Positions 58,737-64,000 of a DNA stretch of 64,000 nt are shown here, one piece after another; position 1 is the first letter of the stretch; each line of letters opens with the position of its first letter. The DNA is from Zeus faber (lineage: Eukaryota > Chordata > Actinopteri > Zeiformes > Zeidae). Made by a program: the position numbers and the translations under genes. The DNA is taken from the NCBI GenBank assembly GCA_960531495.1, contig OY482855.1, positions 7,173,330 to 7,237,329 on the forward strand, read 5' to 3'. Below the pieces are notes generated by a model, which was given only the letters and a program-made list of their open reading frames with translations, had not been told where the DNA came from and did no database searches.

Positions 58737-61700
58737 CGCGTTTATCTCACCACCCCTGGTAGCTGTATTTCCGCGACGAGGTACTCTGGATCACCAACAG
58801 GGGGCTCTACCAGTAAACTGAACGCTGGTCTGGGACACACAGTATGTTATTGATTAGAACTTTTCGGAGGCAAACCAGGAAGTTATTTCTGCAAAACAGA
58901 TGCATTGTTTCAATTGGGTTTCACGGTGATAATGGTGAGAGCGCATATGACACAGGCCAGGTCAATGCCAACAAAGTTTACACGATTAGACCTCTGTTAG
59001 ACATCACTGTTCTGAAGCACAACGCAAAAAGAAAAAATAAAACGATCAATTGAAATTGGGGACAATTGTTTGACATTATAGAGAGAGGGAGAATGGATTA
59101 GAGAGGTATCCAGGGTTCATTGTGTCTCAAAACGACTGCCTGGATGTGGACAAAAACCGTCTGCGTTACCTTTTTGATGTGGTGGAGGGGTTTTCCCTGG
59201 AAGAAAAACAAACACAAAACACAGAGTGAGGTGGTGGGATGGGATGGGAAAGTCAGAAATGCAAAGTGGTATGACATCGATTGTGTCTGGGATGAGGCAG
59301 AAAGAGGTCAATGAGCCGTGTGCCAGATGTGTGGGAGAATGTTTCCGCCACACGGATAATTCATCATATCCCACGGATTAAAGCACTGGCAAACTTTTGA
59401 GAGGCAACACAAGGGTGTTGTAAACAGCAGCCTTCTGCTCCACAGATAGACATGTGGGCGGGGGGCCCTGAGTGTTCCAGCAGTCCTAAGGCCCTAATGG
59501 AATGCAGTATTTTTCCGCTCAGAGCCTTTTTTCCTCCACTCTTTTGCGAGGCTCCCGACTCCCGAGTCATTGAAAAGAATTGTTTGCTCCCAACAAATCA
59601 GTTAGTAGGCCTTAACAATGCACACGGCACAGTTCTACATGTTTCTGACATTTTTAGTGGTAAACTAAGTGGTTTTTAGAAGTTTAGTAGTTTGCCGTGG
59701 GAGTATGCCTCTTTTAGAGTGCCATGGAAGAAAAAAGGTCTGGAACGAAGGAACTCAAGTGGAAACTGAGATGAATAACCGTGACGCCGTCAACTCGGGG
59801 TCCGTGACCGTGAGTGGGGTCCTTCTGCAGAGGCACTGCAGAAGGTCTGCCAAAAATGACCGTGCTTATAGTGGCCAAACGTGGACTAGATTATAATAGA
59901 AAGCCTAAACAGTATTCCAAACCCTATTTCCGATTTGTGAAACCTTTATTCTATTTGTGACAACAAGAAAAAGGTGGATTTCACTGTATTTCTTTCCACA
60001 GACCAGTCAAGTTTGGTCTACTAAAGGAACCAAACTAACAGAAATAAATCTTTATCTAAAATAAAAACACAGGAACCATAAGCATTATAACTGAGTATGT
60101 AAGTAGGTTAATAAGGCATTATAAATATGTTATTATAGGCCAGGTTTAAAATGCAACACAAAATTTTATCAAACAAAAGAATCTATGGGGTCCCTGCTGT
60201 CTCTCTGTCCCTCAACCTCGAGAACCTTCACGGTAGAAATTGTGGAAGAAATTGACTCGAATTGTCACTCGAGTGATATCTGTATTAATTCAACCGCCAC
60301 AGAACATTTTGAGGCTACTGAGGAACATTCTTAGAGGTGGGCGGTTTGCAACATGTGCCTGGGAGGTCCGATGAAATAGAACAAATGAGGTCTTTTCAAT
60401 CCTTAAACATAAAGGGGAGAAGTTAACATCAAGAAGAGCCAAAAAAACCCCCAAAAAAAACACACCCAGCTTTGAACTTTTACTTAGAAGTTTCTTAAAT
60501 AGCAATGTGTTGTTTGGAATGGAGTAACATAGCACAACAAGCACTGGGGTTGTTTCATTTATTTCGGCAGTTTTTTCTCCATCAGTCAAGTTGACTTATG
60601 TAGCCCATTTCACAACACAGCCTCAAGGGGCTTCACAAACCCATGCTCGGGGGCACCGAACACAAACAGGAAGTTAAAAGTGTATTCAAGCGGAATCGAA
60701 AGCTTATGTATATTAAACTCACTTTTCTAGCTACGAAACAATTGTGAGAGAGTGCAAAGTAGTTTAAGCAATACAACTTCGCCAAATGTAGCAGAAGTCT
60801 ACGGAGCGCAGCACTTGTCGTCAAAAAAATCAGCAATCCGTATCAGAATAGGCCTATTTACTTGTAAAAAAAACGACAATCGGAATCAACCATGAAAAAT
60901 CATGACGGTGCATCCTTACAACACACTGAAGCACAATCTCCGGGACCTACCGGGAGGGGAGTTCCTGGATGACGGGGCGGCTCTTGGTGCGGATGTTCTG
61001 CTCGCCCACACAACCAAAGAACTTCCTGTTCTTCAAAATCTTACAGTCTGCAAAACACAGCCACACGAACACACTCTCAGCTGGTATTCTAGGCCGCTCC
61101 TGAAATCTCAGCTGACCAACACGCACACACCTCGGCTCAGTTCCAGGCTGTATTTGTTCTCCAAACCCTCCAAAGACACCATGATAAGAAACTGCTGAAA
61201 CAGGGAATCCGCCTGGAAAACACGCACGCACGCACACACCATTTGTTTGGAAATGATACGGTGATGACAATGAAGTGAACTTTATTGAGCCCACACATAA
61301 AAAGCCCACCTGGCACTTTTGGAAGAACTCATGATTGATGACCACGTCATAGGCCGTGCAACTCTGGGAGCCTGACCCGCAAAAAAAAATCAAATAAAAA
61401 CAAGTGAGATCAGTGAGATTATTTTAGTCTGTGAAACCACCCTATAGTCTTGTGAAAATTAGTAATCTCACTACTATGACAACCGAAAATGTCGTCATTG
61501 GTATTGCTGCATCTCTGGAAGGTTGTCCATTTGGCAAATATCAAAGAACGCTGATCACGACAGCAGTTTTCACCCCGTGCAAATTTGATGAAATTACACT
61601 GCTTCTATTATGGGATGGTGTGAAAAATTAACATGAATGTTCCAACGCTGCAAAAACTAAGATTACCTTTTTCTCGCCACACAGACATCTTTTGTTTTAA

Positions 61701-62108
61701 TCAGTATAACTATTTGGAATATATGATGAGTTTATTGAGGCTTAATAATGATCAATGAGTCACTTAGTGTTCAGGTTTTTGTACATTGCCAACATTTTTG
61801 TTGTTTATTTTTTTGGGTCATTTTCAATGTTCAACTTTTTACTTTTATATGTATTGTTCATCATTAGGTTTATGGTATATTTCCATATTTTTTATGGTTT
61901 ACAGTTCTGATTTGCTTAAGATTATTGTATATTTTTCACATTATTCCATCCTTTAGTTAACTCTGAGGTTTACTGTGTATTGCCATTTTCTTTTTTTATA
62001 TTTCTTTATTATATATGATTTTGTTTTATTCTTTTCATTATTTCTTCATTATTATTGGCTATTTTTTGATGTAATCTATTGTGACACTGCAATTTCCTTG
62101 CAGGGATA

Positions 62109-62148
<40 letters not shown>

Positions 62149-62521
62149 CATCCATCCATCCATCCACCCACCCTTCCATCAATCCAATTCTTTGGTCCCC
62201 ACTTATGAGATTGTTACCCAACAAGCATGCATTGATCTCCAACACCCCCCCCCCCCCCCCTCAACCGAAACACCATCAGCAGTGGCCCTGGCTCACTGTT
62301 ATCTATCTCGGTGTGGGGCTCGCCAAGGCTCATGGGAACCCGGTAGCCAGTAGGGTCTTCTGACCGGAGCAGCTCCACCAGCTCCTCCTGGGAAAGTTCC
62401 GGCGGAGGTGGCACCGAGGCCGACTGACAGATGTTGACAAACACCTTCCCCTTGTCAGGCTGCCTCAGTGTCTTCACACACAGGCCTGGCAGGGGACAGG
62501 ATGGGAGGTGGAGGGGGAGGG

Positions 62522-62558
<37 letters not shown>

Positions 62559-63550
62559 CATGACAGAATACATGTGCCTGAATGGGTGGGAAGGCAGCGA
62601 CAATGGATTGTGCAGTGAAATGAATCCCTCAGTATTGACACGACCGCACAGGAAACGTAAAAAACGTGTTTGTATAAGGGTTTTTGCTTATGAGCTGGCA
62701 TCAGTTAAGTAAATGACTTTAATGTGAGTTGCGAATATGTGAGCGTTTTTCTGTGCTTCCTGGAGTGTGTGGAACAATGTGGACAGAAGTCACAAACCTG
62801 GTTGCGGCCGGATTAGTCTGGAGTCTGGCATGTTGGCCTGCATCTTTCCCATTGTCTAATGAGCAACAGAGAGCGTTTGAGTTCAAGAAGGAAGGAGGAA
62901 GTTACAGGCAATTCCCAAAATGCCTTGGTTGGAACAAGCACAAACTTATACACAGCACAAGTATTTGTGAATCTTTATTTATCTATTTATTTATTTATTA
63001 TTATTTTTCGGACTGTTTAATTTTTAATGCTTATGGTCTGTAGTGAAATGCACCAAACTTCACCAAAGAAATTCCTTGCAATGGTACCAGTGGTGAATAA
63101 AACTGATTCTGATCCATTTCATCGTAATTATCTCCCACATTCTGTGTTTTCCCTTTTTTTTTTAATATTTTTGCCCTTTGTGCCTTGACTTATTATTCCT
63201 GCCAAAACAGAATTATCAATCAGGAATCGATGAAGTGCCCTTCATCGTCATCGAAACATTATTTTGTATTTCAAGGTGCTTCTGTCCAAATTGAAATGCT
63301 ACATTTGCTACAACTTTACCCTACTCGCAACCTCCTCTCCACTGTGCTTCATGTAAAAAAAAAAAAAAAAAATTGGGTCTCAAGCTAATGAATAACTGGA
63401 AATAAATCAACGACCATGGAAATAAAAATGACGAATATCGCAAATAAACAGGAAAAAACAACAACTAACCTCAAACAGCAGCTGTTGATACAGCTGCTCT
63501 TGCTTCTGCAGCTCCAGCTCAGAGTTGAGAAGCGAAGAGTCCGCTGCCAT
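53564..63550 (-). CDS. pih1d1: PIH1 domain-containing protein 1 (R2TP complex subunit)
   Basis: Minus-strand coding exons, 5' to 3': 63470-63550, 62798-62855, 62297-62485, 61310-61371, 61131-61194, 60951-61047, 59170-59196, 58751-58829, 58406-58549, 53564-53599. Phases close, giving 278 residues (human about 290). The N-terminal PIH domain includes GKVFVNICQS, YRVPMSLGEPH, SCTAYDVVIN, GLENKYSLEL and RPVIQELPS. The C-terminal CS-like domain includes VAEIQLPGV, DLFHLDIFHPF and the final strand ILTVTMPVVTS. Lys51 and Lys60 match the lysines that in human bind phosphorylated DSDD motifs of clients such as TEL2. It is the client adaptor of the RUVBL1/RUVBL2/RPAP3 chaperone. The last exon is 12 codons and 4.8 kb away from exon 9; it was found by its conserved end and matching phase. 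The ATG is 2 nt after a splice acceptor, so a 5' non-coding exon is upstream. Confidence 0.93.
54033..55668 (+). mobile_element. Non-autonomous hAT-like element, copy 2
   Basis: The left region contains ATCGGCCACCGATCGCAATCGG palindromes. The right end is GATCGGTATTGGCTGATACTG and ATCGGCCCCAAAAACCCTGATCG. An internal block at 55054-55180 matches 7720-7850 of copy 1 over about 125 bases. It lies in the last PIH1D1 intron and holds a smaller MITE. No transposase was seen. Confidence 0.6.
55304..55378. mobile_element. 75-bp MITE with perfect 17-bp inverted repeats
   Basis: GTTTACACCTGGCATTA (55304-55320) and its exact inverse (55362-55378) enclose CCACTTGTGATCATC. These are the ends and core of a common fish MITE type. 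It is nested in hAT-like copy 2. Confidence 0.7.
56390..57420 (-). mobile_element. L2-type LINE remnant with central deletion
   Basis: On the minus strand an endonuclease domain (LTETWQVQQDFITLNQATP, GRGGGLAVIHRA, SDHHAVLFTV) is followed, after a large deletion, by a reverse-transcriptase segment (WMSSNMLKLNNNKTE, VRNLGVILDSTLSFHSHI). Frames are shifted. It is in PIH1D1 intron 9 and belongs to the same family type as the element at 4000-8700. Confidence 0.75.
58690..58741. repeat. (GT)n(GC)n array at a PIH1D1 5' splice site
   Basis: On the transcript the intron after the exon ending at 58751 starts GTGAGATAAACGCGCG and runs into CA. The array begins 9-10 nt after the splice site. The GC part strengthens the potential for Z-DNA. 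Confidence 0.9.
59790..60185. mobile_element. Diverged relative of the hAT element at 18438
   Basis: GTGGACTAGATTATAATAG, AGCCTAAACAGTATT, AACCCTATTTCCGATTTGTG and ATGCAACACAAAATTTT correspond in order to 18887-19075. Its termini are eroded. It lies in PIH1D1 intron 6 (between the exons at 60951 and 59196). Confidence 0.6.
62107..62172. repeat. (ATCT)n passing into (ATCC)n
   Basis: The array directly follows GTGACACTGCAATTTCCTTGC and GGGATAT, a LINE-tail-like sequence, in PIH1D1 intron 3. This fits a retroposon tail expanded into a microsatellite. Confidence 0.85.
62528..62554. repeat. (GA)n array close to a PIH1D1 acceptor
   Basis: On the transcript this is a CU tract about 45-70 nt upstream of the acceptor of the exon starting at 62485. 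Confidence 0.85.
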
Positions 63551-63585
63551 GGCTGCAGACAGAAAAAACAAAATATATATACACA

Positions 63586-64000
63586 CAGGTACTCCTCCCT
63601 TTACGACCTACCTGTTTAACAACCGTTTGGACTTACCAGCAGCTCTCTGACCAGTCTGTATTGTACGGTGCATACGATACCGCGGCTCTGCCACCTCCAG
63701 TTCAGCCACCTGCCTTTTTGTCAGTGCCACCGTCTCTAAACCGTACAACATAGCTGGTCTCACTACCGTCCTGTAGACCTTCCCCTTCACTTTTGCTTAA
63801 AACCCTTTTGTTGCAGATCACTCCGGACACTCTTCTCCACCCACTCCACCCTGCCTGTACTCCCCTCTTCACCTCTCTCCCGCACTCTCCGGTGCTTTGG
63901 ATGGTCGACCCCAAGTACTTGAACTCATCCGCCTTCTCCACCTCCACTCCTTGCATTCTCAGCTTTTCGCAGCCCTCCCTCCCATTCAGGCACATGTATT
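63586..64000 (-). mobile_element. RTE-type LINE fragment and a transposon end at the right edge
   Basis: From about 63640 to the window end the minus strand encodes decayed reverse-transcriptase C-terminal sequence (EFKYLGSTIQSTGECG, GVICNKRV, KVYRTVVRPAMLYGLETVAL), typical of RTE-like non-LTR elements. At 63586-63613 lies a separate transposon end (AGGTACTCCTCCCTTTACGAC) like those at 46171-46928. Both are just upstream of the PIH1D1 start-codon exon, probably in its 5' UTR intron. Confidence 0.65.

Overview
This is an ordinary stretch of vertebrate nuclear genome, almost certainly from a teleost fish. The signs are spliced genes with GT-AG introns, dense CA/GT, GATA and GACA microsatellites, fish-type Tc1, hAT and L2 elements, and a ferritin of the fish heavy/middle-subunit type. 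The genes were rebuilt by hand from splice sites and reading frame. All exon phases close exactly except at the missing 5' end of the first gene.

Layout, left to right. (1) About 0.5-23 kb, + strand: ALDH16A1, 16 of probably 17 coding exons, with its 5' end outside the window. Its introns hold an L2-type LINE with an hAT-like element nested in it, a nearly full-length but disabled Tc1 transposon, an internally deleted Tc1 remnant, a short hAT-type element with a target-site duplication, and large CA/GT arrays. (2) 24.8-26.6 kb, + strand: a complete compact ferritin heavy/middle-subunit gene with TATA box, 5' UTR iron-responsive element, four exons and polyadenylation signals. (3) 26.6-34.6 kb: no coding exon seen; a CTCF-like site, an interstitial telomeric repeat and simple repeats. 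(4) 34.6-40.1 kb, + strand: synaptotagmin (syt5-like), eight coding exons. (5) 42.1-48.2 kb, - strand: troponin T, slow skeletal (tnnt1-like), 13 coding exons. (6) 48.2-53.5 kb: simple repeats, a probable solo LTR and a foldback sequence. (7) 53.6-63.6 kb, - strand: PIH1D1, ten coding exons, with a 4.8 kb last intron filled with mobile-element debris. (8) The right edge enters another LINE fragment.

The genes do not form a pathway. They cover a pseudoenzyme-like aldehyde dehydrogenase, iron storage, calcium-sensing membrane fusion, muscle regulation and an R2TP chaperone cofactor. Their grouping is of interest as synteny. All have relatives on human 19q13, where ALDH16A1 and PIH1D1 are direct neighbours and SYT5 and TNNT1 lie close together.

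I found no previously undescribed multi-gene system. The best leads are microsatellites lying on or next to 5' splice sites in three genes, start codons placed 0-2 nt after a splice acceptor in three genes, two hairpins with perfect 17- and 27-bp stems plus one near-perfect 35-bp inverted repeat, and nested transposons.
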